Positions 1 through 5,785 of a stretch of 5,785 bases of DNA are shown here, in pieces. The notes beneath the pieces were generated by a model, which was not told where the DNA came from, made no database searches, and saw only the letters and a list, made by a program, of their open reading frames with translations. The translations under genes were made by a program, and so were the position numbers. Location of the stretch: NCBI GenBank assembly GCA_026702635.1, contig JAPPBZ010000257.1:1-5785 (forward strand), written 5' to 3'. Source of the DNA: Bacteroidota bacterium (GTDB lineage: Bacteria; Bacteroidota; Rhodothermia; Rhodothermales; Bin80). Positions within the stretch are counted from its first letter, which is position 1. Every line of letters begins with the position of its first letter.

Positions 1-3000
1 CTTTCACCCAGCCATCCCCAATCAGAACAAAATCTCTCTCCTGATCTGTTGCTGCCGGATTCATCTCAGTAAACTGCAGCAGCATTTCGTCTCCTGCGTT
101 CATGATGACGTAGCGGTCATCCACCTGCCCCAGCAGTGGCAGAACATCCCCAAAACGCGTATGGTAACCGACAAGGTCACGCCAGACCTGCGCGGTGCCA
201 CTCAAGGTATCGTACACGGGCAGTTCGGGAGAAGAGCGATCTTCTTCATTCACAACTGAGAAACCGCGATACCTAAGGTCTGCATTTTCAGGAAGTATAT
301 GCGTCACCTGCAAGGCTGAATCATCCAGCTTCGCAGCTGTATACAATGCATCCCAATAGATCTCCATGTTCGTATGTAAACGCAGCCGCTGAGCACCTGA
401 GCTCCTTGTTACCGGGGCCAAATCAATCAGGACAGTTTTGGACTTGCCACTCGGGAACCCTAAATTCGCATGTACCACTTTCCAGGATCCATCGGGCAGT
501 TGTGCTTCCAGACGTAATCCACTGGGAGGGGAATGCGCTCCCTGACTGATGGCGACATTGATGGAGCTATCCGTTGGTCGAATCCAGCCTCTGGCAACCA
601 GCCAAGCATCCTGTGGGGTCTCTTCGTTGATCTCCACCTCCAGGTAGTGATCCCTGGTAATCCCCTGATAGTCACCGCGTCCAAAGAAATCTGCATAACG
701 ATCATCCTGAACAAGTATGGTTTCCAATATATCCTCGCCACGGTCATTCCATGCCCCCATAATGGGCATGAGCTCAGAGGTAAGATGGATCTTCAACTCT
801 GGCGGAGGAAAGGCAAATCGTTCATCCACAAAGATCTCAGTACCAGCGGGGTGATCTACAACCATCAGAGACACGTGATCGAAAAAATGAGTCTCCCATA
901 ACTCTGCAGTTATCCGTACGTCATAGTATCCATTCCGAGGCTGCAGTTGATCTCCCTTGATCTTGACCCAGTCTTCCGTGGTCATCACCCCCGCAGTCTC
1001 CTGTGCATTAATCCGAAGTCCAAGAGGAGAGCGCCAGATGAAGTCCGTGACAAACGTCACTCCTTCTCCATTCCAGGTAAAGAGCCATGGGCAGGATCCC
1101 TTCAAACGTTGGGTCGCACTGACAATTTCGTCCGACAACAGATCAAATTCCGCTTGCACCGATCCATTGGGCCATGTAATGCGTGCTACATCTGCAAGCG
1201 ACTGCTCTCCAAGCCCGAAATGCACAATCGGTTGGGTGATGGGTTGCTTCTGGTACAATAGCCCTGCACGGATCTCAACCTCTCCACCAATTCCAAACGA
1301 GTTGATGCGCTGATCTCCTACCGCCTGTGCGGCACGGGGCTGAATCTGTTTCCAGTGATATCCTTTCGATGTCAAGATTCCATAGCGCATAGGACGGCGG
1401 TCGGCACTTAGACCGACCATATCCAGTTGCCCTGCAAACCGCGTAGCGCTCAGTGCGTAAGTCTCTAAGTCCACTGAAGCCCCGTACGAATAGAATGCGT
1501 AATCATGATCCTGCAGGAGAATCTGAGACTGACCTTTTGTGGTTACTACGATATCAGTCCCCCCATTATTATCCAGGTCTCCGGTAAGAAGCTGTGTTCC
1601 TGCTGCATGTAAAGCCGCCTCGAACAGTACATCTACAGCTGGCTCGTTCCCCAGAGTTACGCGAAGGATTCGTCCGGTATCTGTAAGTGCCAAAAGTTCT
1701 ATCCTGCCATCACTGTTGCTATCGGAGGCTGTTAAATCCAGAAGAGTGAGGTCCTCAATGGGGTTCGGCATGGAAATGAATCGACCCTGCCGCTCGTTTG
1801 CCAGCACTCTCAACCCTCCTTCGGAGTCCATCAGCGCCGCGTCTGGATCACCATCTTGGTCTAGATCCGCCCAGACAAATGCATGAATATCGGAATCGAC
1901 CGAAAACCACTGTGCAAGCTCAAATGTGCCATCCCCATTATTGCGAAGCGTCAGTAGTCCGTTTTCGGCATCATTTAGAACCAGATCAATATCTCCTTCC
2001 AAATCAATATCTGCCGCCCAGACCCCTGAATAGGCTGCACCGGTAAGGGTTTCACTCAAATTCAATTCGCTTGTTACATCCGTAAACTGTTCCAGCGAAT
2101 CCTGACGTAGCAGACGCAACCCCCCAGCACCAGCCAGAACCAGATCCGTCCTGAAATCAAAGTCATAATCCACCCCGACACCAGCATCATGTCCACTTAC
2201 GTGGGGAGCTTCCCACGCTTCTTCACGGAGCGTCCTGACGGAATCGATCCCGGCATAAAAAATTGCCGGCAACGCAGCATTCCCTAATGCAATCGCGGAA
2301 ATCCATTCTTGAGATGAGTCAGAAGTAACCATCTGCTGATCCACTACAATTTGCAGCGAGTCATCTCGCGGTGCAGGAGATGAAGAAGGATTCAGTAATC
2401 GGATAAACCGCGTGACCGGATCCCCCACCCGCTCAATTGATACACGTACCTCTGCCAAATCCTGGCGGTACTGTGGCTCGCTGAGCAAAATATTGCGAAG
2501 AATTGCTATTTGTATTGCGGTATCTTCCTCTTGGGCTGAATTTCTGAGCAGTTCAATCTGCTCATTCACCTCCTCACCCCATGCATAGGAATTGAACTCA
2601 TCCAGCAGTTCAAGATCCAAGGCACCTAGGGAGACTGATTGCTGAAGCCGCTTGAGCACAACGGAGGTATTTCCCGGAGCAGCAGTGACGAGCTGATTCA
2701 TCAATGACCTGCTTTCATTCGAGCCCTCAGGAAGCAGCTCAATCAGTTCAAAGAGTACGCGTACGTTCAGTGAATCAACCGATACGGCCCTGCGCAGATA
2801 TCGTACTTGCGCAGAGTCATCATCCGTCATCCGAGCGTGAGCTGCCGCCAAAAGCAGGATCTCACTATTTGTTGAGTCCAGTTGCAGAGCGCGAGCCAAA
2901 TGCCCCGTTGCCACATCCAGTTCATTCCGGCGCATCGCCATCAGTGCCAGGTTTGCCCAGACAGCTGGCTCTCTGGGAGCGAGTTCCGTGACCAGTGTCA

Positions 3001-3172
3001 GCTTCGCATTGGCACGCAGGTCTTCACCCACCTCCATCGCAGATACTCCTGCATAGAAAGCACTGACGACGCTGGTATATTCGTCAGATCCTGGGCTAGG
3101 ACCCTCTGAACCTCCACACCCAAGCACCAGGGTTACAAGGATAATCGGGATAGTCAATCTCATACGATGCAT
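1..3172 (-). CDS. TPR / FG-GAP / ASPIC-UnbV (CRTAC1-like) lipoprotein, C-terminus cut off by window edge
   Basis: The frame is open from ATG at 3172 to base 1 (1057 complete codons, no stop), so the 3' end lies outside. Residues 1-19 form a lipoprotein signal: MHRMR, a hydrophobic stretch, then VLG-Cys19. Residues about 35-260 are helical and TPR-like; the clearest repeat is 69-102 (W72, LA, LD, HLARALQLD), followed by 103-136. FG-GAP/VCBS-like Asp-rich motifs lie near 336-348 (degenerate), 387-399 (DIDLEGDIDLV), 435-447 (DLDQDGDPD), 483-496 and 531-543 (DLDNNGGTD); in this family such loops bind calcium and build a beta-propeller. Residues about 619-685 match ASPIC/UnbV (INSFGIGGEVEIRAG, VHFGLGE, ITWPNGS). 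The rest (SCPWLFTWNGEGVTFVTDF, VDHPAG, VDERF) resembles the C-terminal region of CRTAC1-family bacterial proteins. Met4 is an alternative start; neither start has a clear Shine-Dalgarno. Outer-membrane or periplasmic location is inferred. The family is usually thought of as binding or adhesive; the ligand is unknown. It lies 441 bases downstream of a TonB receptor on the same strand. Confidence 0.93.
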   Translation of the reverse strand, partial: MHRMRLTIPIILVTLVLGCGGSEGPSPGSDEYTSVVSAFYAGVSAMEVGEDLRANAKLTLVTELAPREPAVWANLALMAMRRNELDVATGHLARALQLDSTNSEILLLAAAHARMTDDDSAQVRYLRRAVSVDSLNVRVLFELIELLPEGSNESRSLMNQLVTAAPGNTSVVLKRLQQSVSLGALDLELLDEFNSYAWGEEVNEQIELLRNSAQEEDTAIQIAILRNILLSEPQYRQDLAEVRVSIERVGDPVTRFIRLLNPSSSPAPRDDSLQIVVDQQMVTSDSSQEWISAIALGNAALPAIFYAGIDSVRTLREEAWEAPHVSGHDAGVGVDYDFDFRTDLVLAGAGGLRLLRQDSLEQFTDVTSELNLSETLTGAAYSGVWAADIDLEGDIDLVLNDAENGLLTLRNNGDGTFELAQWFSVDSDIHAFVWADLDQDGDPDAALMDSEGGLRVLANERQGRFISMPNPIEDLTLLDLTASDSNSDGRIELLALTDTGRILRVTLGNEPAVDVLFEAALHAAGTQLLTGDLDNNGGTDIVVTTKGQSQILLQDHDYAFYSYGASVDLETYALSATRFAGQLDMVGLSADRRPMRYGILTSKGYHWKQIQPRAAQAVGDQRINSFGIGGEVEIRAGLLYQKQPITQPIVHFGLGEQSLADVARITWPNGSVQAEFDLLSDEIVSATQRLKGSCPWLFTWNGEGVTFVTDFIWRSPLGLRINAQETAGVMTTEDWVKIKGDQLQPRNGYYDVRITAELWETHFFDHVSLMVVDHPAGTEIFVDERFAFPPPELKIHLTSELMPIMGAWNDRGEDILETILVQDDRYADFFGRGDYQGITRDHYLEVEINEETPQDAWLVARGWIRPTDSSINVAISQGAHSPPSGLRLEAQLPDGSWKVVHANLGFPSGKSKTVLIDLAPVTRSSGAQRLRLHTNMEIYWDALYTAAKLDDSALQVTHILPENADLRYRGFSVVNEEDRSSPELPVYDTLSGTAQVWRDLVGYHTRFGDVLPLLGQVDDRYVIMNAGDEMLLQFTEMNPAATDQERDFVLIGDGWVK

Positions 3173-3220
3173 AAAAATCAGTAAGCAGGTTTTCTTAGGA
3201 AAGCCACGTCAACGCAAACG

Positions 3221-3249
3221 CAAAGCCAATTGTTTGAACGAGGCCCAAA
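3221..3249 (-). promoter_or_regulatory. Weak Bacteroidota-type promoter candidate for the lipoprotein gene
   Basis: On the minus strand a TTTG (3249-3246) is followed after 17 bases by TGGCTTTG (3228-3221). This resembles the Bacteroidota -33 TTTG and -7 TAnnTTTG elements with one mismatch and slightly short spacing. It would start transcription about 40 bases before the ATG at 3172. Short motifs like these occur by chance, and the organism group itself is inferred, so this is only a candidate. Confidence 0.2.
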
Positions 3250-3363
3250 AATCATGACAAAACTTTACAGGATCCAACACTCCTTCCGTGGGAGGTACTG
3301 AGTAGGATGAGCGAGATGCATTGTTTTGGTATTTCGCAGAGTCGTACCCAAAGAGTGGAGACC

Positions 3364-3485
3364 GCGAACAAGCCCTTCCGGGCCTCAGAGTTCACCAAGG
3401 CTCGGGGGTGAAAGCACGAAGACACTGGCCTAATCACCAGCCAGCACAATGCCTTGGGACAACACACTCGCCCTAGCCACGAGCC
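3364..3485 (-). ncRNA. Candidate structured RNA (stem-loop cluster), family not recognised
   Basis: Several stems pack into about 120 bases. A 32-base hairpin (3364-3395) has two 6-bp helices, a four-base bulge (3386-3389) and a tetraloop that reads GGAA on the minus strand. Next to it, CCAAGGC/GCCTTGG (3395-3401 with 3451-3457) encloses a CTGGC/GCCAG hairpin (3425-3429 with 3440-3444). A further stem, CTCG/CGAG, lies at 3467-3470 with 3480-3483. Imperfect positions (for example 3365/3394, 3371/3384, 3466/3484) are A-C on the plus strand but G-U on the minus strand, which favours a minus-strand transcript. The nearest end is about 190 bases upstream of the lipoprotein start, so it could be a leader element, a separate small RNA or a decayed repeat. 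I extended some stems while reading the minus strand, so the wobble argument is partly biased. Confidence 0.3.
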
Positions 3486-3514
3486 GAAGATCATTCAATG
3501 CCTTCCTACCTTGA

Positions 3515-3581
3515 CAGTAAGTGTGATCGAATCGAACGAATCTCTGACGATATACTCGTCACTAAATCACACAATACACTG
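3515..3581 (-). repeat. Nested inverted repeat just downstream of the TonB receptor (possible mRNA 3' stem)
   Basis: Three layers of arms can be seen: CAGT/ACTG at 3515-3518 and 3578-3581, GTGTGAT/ATCACAC at 3521-3527 and 3566-3572, and a tight hairpin TGACGA-tatac-TCGTCA at 3545-3561. The layers nest in one imperfect hairpin 33-99 bases after the receptor stop codon. There is no run of T on either side, so it is not a classical intrinsic terminator. It could protect or process the 3' end of the receptor mRNA, or be a protein-binding palindrome. The arms are directly visible; the function is inferred. Confidence 0.55.
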
Positions 3582-3613
3582 ATTGGGCGGGTCTGTAGAA
3601 ACAATCGTTCGGA

Positions 3614-5785
3614 CTAAAAATGAATGGAATACGTTAAGCGTATATCACGGCCCGGTAGCGGCACAGTTTCTTTTAGGAACGAAGTATGTGCTCGGGCTAA
3701 CGTATTGCCGAGATTCAAGCCCTGCAAAGAGATGCTTTGAACCATAGAACCCGTGATCAAGCGATAACGCACTTTGGCATCAATCATGGTATAGCCATCC
3801 GTGTGTTCTTCCGTCGAAAACACCCGCTCCTGGCTGGCAATCCGTCTCACAGATAGATTTGCCACAAAATTATTTACCGAATACTGCAGCGAAGCTCCCA
3901 GGCGTAGCGGCGGAATACGGGGCAGATGATCATCTCGGGATGTAAGTTGGCCGTTCACGAAATCTCCCATCAGTCCAAGTATAACGTGAGTATTCCCACT
4001 GTGGAACACCTCTATGTCTGCATCTACTTCCAGCCCTGTAATTCTGGCTTCCGCCTGAGCAGTCTGAAGAACTGGATTCCCCTCTTCCATCATACCTGTC
4101 GGTGCATGATAGATAAAATTGTCCGATTGATTCAAGTATCCCGTCAATGTCACATGTACAGGCTCCGTATTGAGAAATCCAGAGAACGTAACATTGTTCG
4201 TTACCTCAACTTCAAGGTTTTCATTCCCTATTTCTACGGAACGTATAGCCGTATGTAATCCATCCGAATACAGTTCCGTTGTACTTGGAGCCTTTGCTGC
4301 ACGTGCGAGACTCAATGATAATGACAGTTGATCGCTTACTTCGTAGTTCGCCCCTCCACCCAGACTCAGAGATGAGAAAGACCTCGAAGCCTTGCCATCA
4401 GGGTCATGAGACTGCCACTGCATTCGACCGCTAAGCTCCAGTCTCAGCGAACCCAAATTGATACGCTCCATCGCAAAGATGCCCACCTGAGTGGACAGGG
4501 TTGCAGGCAAACTTGAGTGGCTTCCCGCGGGGGTCGCTAGATCACGCCGTTTCATTTGTACTCCTGCAGTCCCTTTCGTCGACCGATGGAGTGAATGATC
4601 CAATTCAATGCGTCCCTCCCACTGATTATTCTCATATACGACCCCAACCTCCTCCGCTCCTGATTCGAGGTGCTCGAGTTCGGTGTGCTTATAATCGGAA
4701 ACACCAAATCTGAAGCGCAGGCCCTCAATGGCCCCATCGCCGAAGCGATAGGCCCCTTCTATATCGTACGTCACAGAGTTCAGATCAATGGATACTTCCC
4801 CTTCTCCTTCTTCCTCGTGACCATGTTCGTCTTCGTGTTCATCGTGCTCTTCTTCATCAAGATGGTCCTCGTCATGATGTTCATCCTCCTCATGTTCTTC
4901 TTCATGCTCATCCTCGTGCGCTCCATGCGCGTGCCCAGGAACACCGTAGTCTGAATTGTGAAAACTAACGGCTGCTCCAATATAGCCACGCCTACCGAGC
5001 CAAGACATGCCAAAGGATCCCCGCCCCAGCGAGGTGCTTGAGTTTTCAATATGGTCTACCATTTCATGCTCTTCATCGCCATGATCTTCATCATGATCAT
5101 CATGCTCCTCATCATCATGATCGCCATGTTCTTCATCACCATGCTCCTCATCATCATGATCATGCTCCTCGTGATCTCCCTCAGGGTTGAATGATGGTGT
5201 AGAGACATCCCCTGTTTCACGTAATAAGCCATGAGCACGCCAAACCATATTCCCGAATGCACCCGTAAGACTCCCACCGCCACCTCGTTCATTAGAACCT
5301 AGCCCGCCCCTTCCCATCACCATTCCCTCAATACGATTCACCGGACGCTCATTGGGAACCCGCCCATCAAGGATGTTCACAACTCCGCCAGTGATATCGC
5401 TTCCATACAGGAGCGTTGCCGGCCCTCGGATAATTTCAATTCGTTTGGCATCAAAAGCATCTGCACTCACGGCATGGTCCTCACTTTGATCACTCGCGTC
5501 ACCGATCGCTAGGCCGTGCTGAAGGACTTTGACTCTGCTGCCTCCCACTCCACCGATAATCGGGCGGCTGGCCCCAGGGCCAAAGTAGGTTGATGCCATG
5601 CCCGGAAAGTTCTTTAAGGACTCCCCAAGACTGACCCCATCCGATTCAAGAAGATCACTATCTGTCAGGACATTCACTGGATTGACCAGCTCCGAACGCG
5701 TCAGAGCTGTCGGCCCTGCCGTAATAATCATCTCCTCAAGATGTATATGTAACAGAACTTCGATATCCACTTCAGTGGTCTCGCC
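3614..5785 (-). CDS. TonB-dependent outer-membrane receptor with two His/Asp/Glu-rich loops, likely metal (zinc-type) uptake; N-terminus cut off
   Basis: This outer-membrane active transporter is expected to be driven by TonB-ExbB-ExbD. The stop is TAG at 3616-3614. The frame stays open to the right edge, giving 723 residues numbered from the codon at 5785. The GTG at 5770 falls inside what looks like the end of an N-terminal carboxypeptidase-regulatory-like or linker segment (VDIEVLLHIHLEEMIITAG), so the real start, signal peptide and TonB box lie outside. The plug domain (about 18-145) is canonical: SLGESLKNFPGM, RPIIGGVGGSRVKVLQHG, DASDQSEDHAVS, RIEIIRGPATLLYGSDITGG, VVNILDGRVP. The usual RPIIRG reads RPIIGG here. 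The barrel follows, with His/acidic blocks at 205-245 and 285-323, late-barrel motifs LARAAKAPSTTELYSDG and LPRIPPLRLGASLQYS, and a terminal YSIHF, a BAM-type C-terminal aromatic. The layout resembles the ZnuD zinc receptors, whose His-rich loop captures zinc. Zinc is the favoured substrate; nickel, cobalt or copper remain possible. No Zur site is visible because the promoter is outside. Confidence 0.95.
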   Translation of the reverse strand, partial: GETTEVDIEVLLHIHLEEMIITAGPTALTRSELVNPVNVLTDSDLLESDGVSLGESLKNFPGMASTYFGPGASRPIIGGVGGSRVKVLQHGLAIGDASDQSEDHAVSADAFDAKRIEIIRGPATLLYGSDITGGVVNILDGRVPNERPVNRIEGMVMGRGGLGSNERGGGGSLTGAFGNMVWRAHGLLRETGDVSTPSFNPEGDHEEHDHDDEEHGDEEHGDHDDEEHDDHDEDHGDEEHEMVDHIENSSTSLGRGSFGMSWLGRRGYIGAAVSFHNSDYGVPGHAHGAHEDEHEEEHEEDEHHDEDHLDEEEHDEHEDEHGHEEEGEGEVSIDLNSVTYDIEGAYRFGDGAIEGLRFRFGVSDYKHTELEHLESGAEEVGVVYENNQWEGRIELDHSLHRSTKGTAGVQMKRRDLATPAGSHSSLPATLSTQVGIFAMERINLGSLRLELSGRMQWQSHDPDGKASRSFSSLSLGGGANYEVSDQLSLSLSLARAAKAPSTTELYSDGLHTAIRSVEIGNENLEVEVTNNVTFSGFLNTEPVHVTLTGYLNQSDNFIYHAPTGMMEEGNPVLQTAQAEARITGLEVDADIEVFHSGNTHVILGLMGDFVNGQLTSRDDHLPRIPPLRLGASLQYSVNNFVANLSVRRIASQERVFSTEEHTDGYTMIDAKVRYRLITGSMVQSISLQGLNLGNTLARAHTSFLKETVPLPGRDIRLTYSIHF
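4817..4933 (-). repeat. His/Glu/Asp-rich block 2 of the TonB receptor (internal coding repeat)
   Basis: This codes for receptor residues 285-323 and holds 12 His in 39 residues, starting at GHAHGAHEDEH and ending at EDEHGHEE. It is richer in Glu than block 1, which is richer in Asp, and the two do not align residue for residue. It follows a predicted beta hairpin (GYIGAAVSFHNSDYGVPG) that separates it from block 1, and is followed by the strand EVSIDLNSVTYDIEGAYRF. Two separate metal-binding loops close together on the outer face is the simplest reading. Confidence 0.9.
5051..5173 (-). repeat. His/Asp/Glu-rich block 1 of the TonB receptor (internal coding repeat)
   Basis: This codes for receptor residues 205-245 and holds 11 His within 41 residues, nearly all others being Asp, Glu or Gly. 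The unit DHDDEEH recurs, followed by GDEEHG in one copy and by DDHDEDHGDEEH in the next, so the block probably grew by duplication of a short module. At the DNA level it is a run of GAT, CAT and GAG/GAA codons. It sits early in the barrel just after the plug, where a large extracellular loop is expected. Metal binding is inferred from the composition and from ZnuD-type receptors. Confidence 0.9.

Larger units (their letters stand above)
3173..3613. other. Intergenic region without a convincing protein gene
   Basis: This 441-base gap lies between the receptor stop and the lipoprotein start. An open frame of 80 codons exists on the minus strand (3494-3252), but its translation is rich in Cys, Leu and Ser and shows no domain, so I do not call it. 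The gap contains a nested inverted repeat near the receptor stop, a cluster of stem-loops in the middle, and a weak promoter-like pair near the lipoprotein. No tRNA, rRNA or CRISPR pattern was recognised. Its length suggests the two genes are not tightly co-transcribed. Confidence 0.7.

Noticed and set aside
346..2991. Many plus-strand frames of 67-122 codons and one minus-strand frame (747-460) across the left half.
   Set aside because: All lie inside the continuous minus-strand lipoprotein frame, which has recognisable domains from end to end; the others show none.
3364..3395. Resemblance of the GGAA-capped hairpin to SRP RNA (4.5S) domain IV.
   Set aside because: The GGAA loop closed by C-G pairs fits, but the conserved internal loop with its AGCA side is absent; here the arms pair straight through, with a one-sided UCUG bulge.
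3252..3494. An 80-codon minus-strand frame in the gap.
   Set aside because: The translation is of unlikely composition with no domain, and it overlaps the stem-loop cluster; chance openness is the simpler explanation.
3173..3500. Cobalamin or other known riboswitch ahead of the lipoprotein, prompted by GGTGAACTC and ACCTGC fragments on the minus strand.
   Set aside because: The conserved boxes are not present in the right order or completeness.
3545..3561. Intrinsic terminator for the receptor gene.
   Set aside because: The hairpin is AT/GC mixed and short, and no T-run follows on either strand, so only an inverted repeat is annotated.
4670..4954. Plus-strand frame whose translation looks like membrane helices (runs of Phe, Leu, Met, Ile, Val).
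   Set aside because: It is the antisense of His/Glu/Asp block 2: the complements of CAT, GAT, GAA and GAG codons read as Met, Ile, Phe and Leu. The receptor frame on the other strand is clearly the real gene.
5056..5292. Minus-strand frame rich in Met, Ile and Lys overlapping the receptor.
   Set aside because: This is a frame-shifted reading of the repetitive block 1 codons, with no domain and no independent start signal.
5768..5770. GTG as the receptor start codon.
   Set aside because: No signal peptide follows it, the frame remains open upstream to the window edge, and the surrounding residues read like the segment before a plug domain; the true start is outside.

Overview
The window carries two long genes, both on the minus strand and both cut by a window edge, separated by about 440 bases that contain no convincing gene. 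The upstream gene (right side, 3614-5785) encodes an outer-membrane TonB-dependent receptor. The downstream gene (left side, 1-3172) encodes a large lipoprotein with TPR, FG-GAP/VCBS and ASPIC/UnbV regions (CRTAC1-like). Base composition is moderate. The mix of a TonB receptor, a TPR + FG-GAP + ASPIC/UnbV lipoprotein and weak or absent Shine-Dalgarno sequences suggests a Gram-negative member of the Bacteroidota/Rhodothermota/Balneolota group, probably marine or environmental. That placement is inference from protein style, not from a marker gene.

The receptor has a textbook plug domain and a barrel ending in an aromatic residue (YSIHF). Its outstanding feature is two blocks of alternating His, Asp and Glu, with 11 His in 41 residues and 12 His in 39 residues. 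They flank one predicted beta hairpin early in the barrel. By analogy with ZnuD-type receptors this points to capture of a divalent transition metal, most likely zinc, at the cell surface. The true start, signal peptide and TonB box lie beyond the right edge: the frame is open to the last base and the GTG at 5770 is not a convincing start.

The lipoprotein frame is open from ATG at 3172 to the left edge (1057 complete codons, no stop). In order it has a lipobox, TPR-like helices, about five FG-GAP-like Asp-rich repeats, an ASPIC/UnbV domain and a further C-terminal region typical of this family. It probably works on the outer membrane or in the periplasm. Its substrate cannot be read from the sequence.

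The gap (3173-3613) holds two structural signals. Directly after the receptor stop is a nested inverted repeat (3515-3581), possibly the 3' end of that mRNA. Further on (3364-3485) is a cluster of stem-loops, including a 32-base hairpin with a GGAA tetraloop. Their imperfect pairs are G-U on the minus strand and A-C on the plus strand, which fits an RNA made from the minus strand. This could be a small RNA, a leader of the lipoprotein mRNA, or the remains of a repeat element. It is the least explained part of the window. The large gap makes separate transcription of the two genes plausible.
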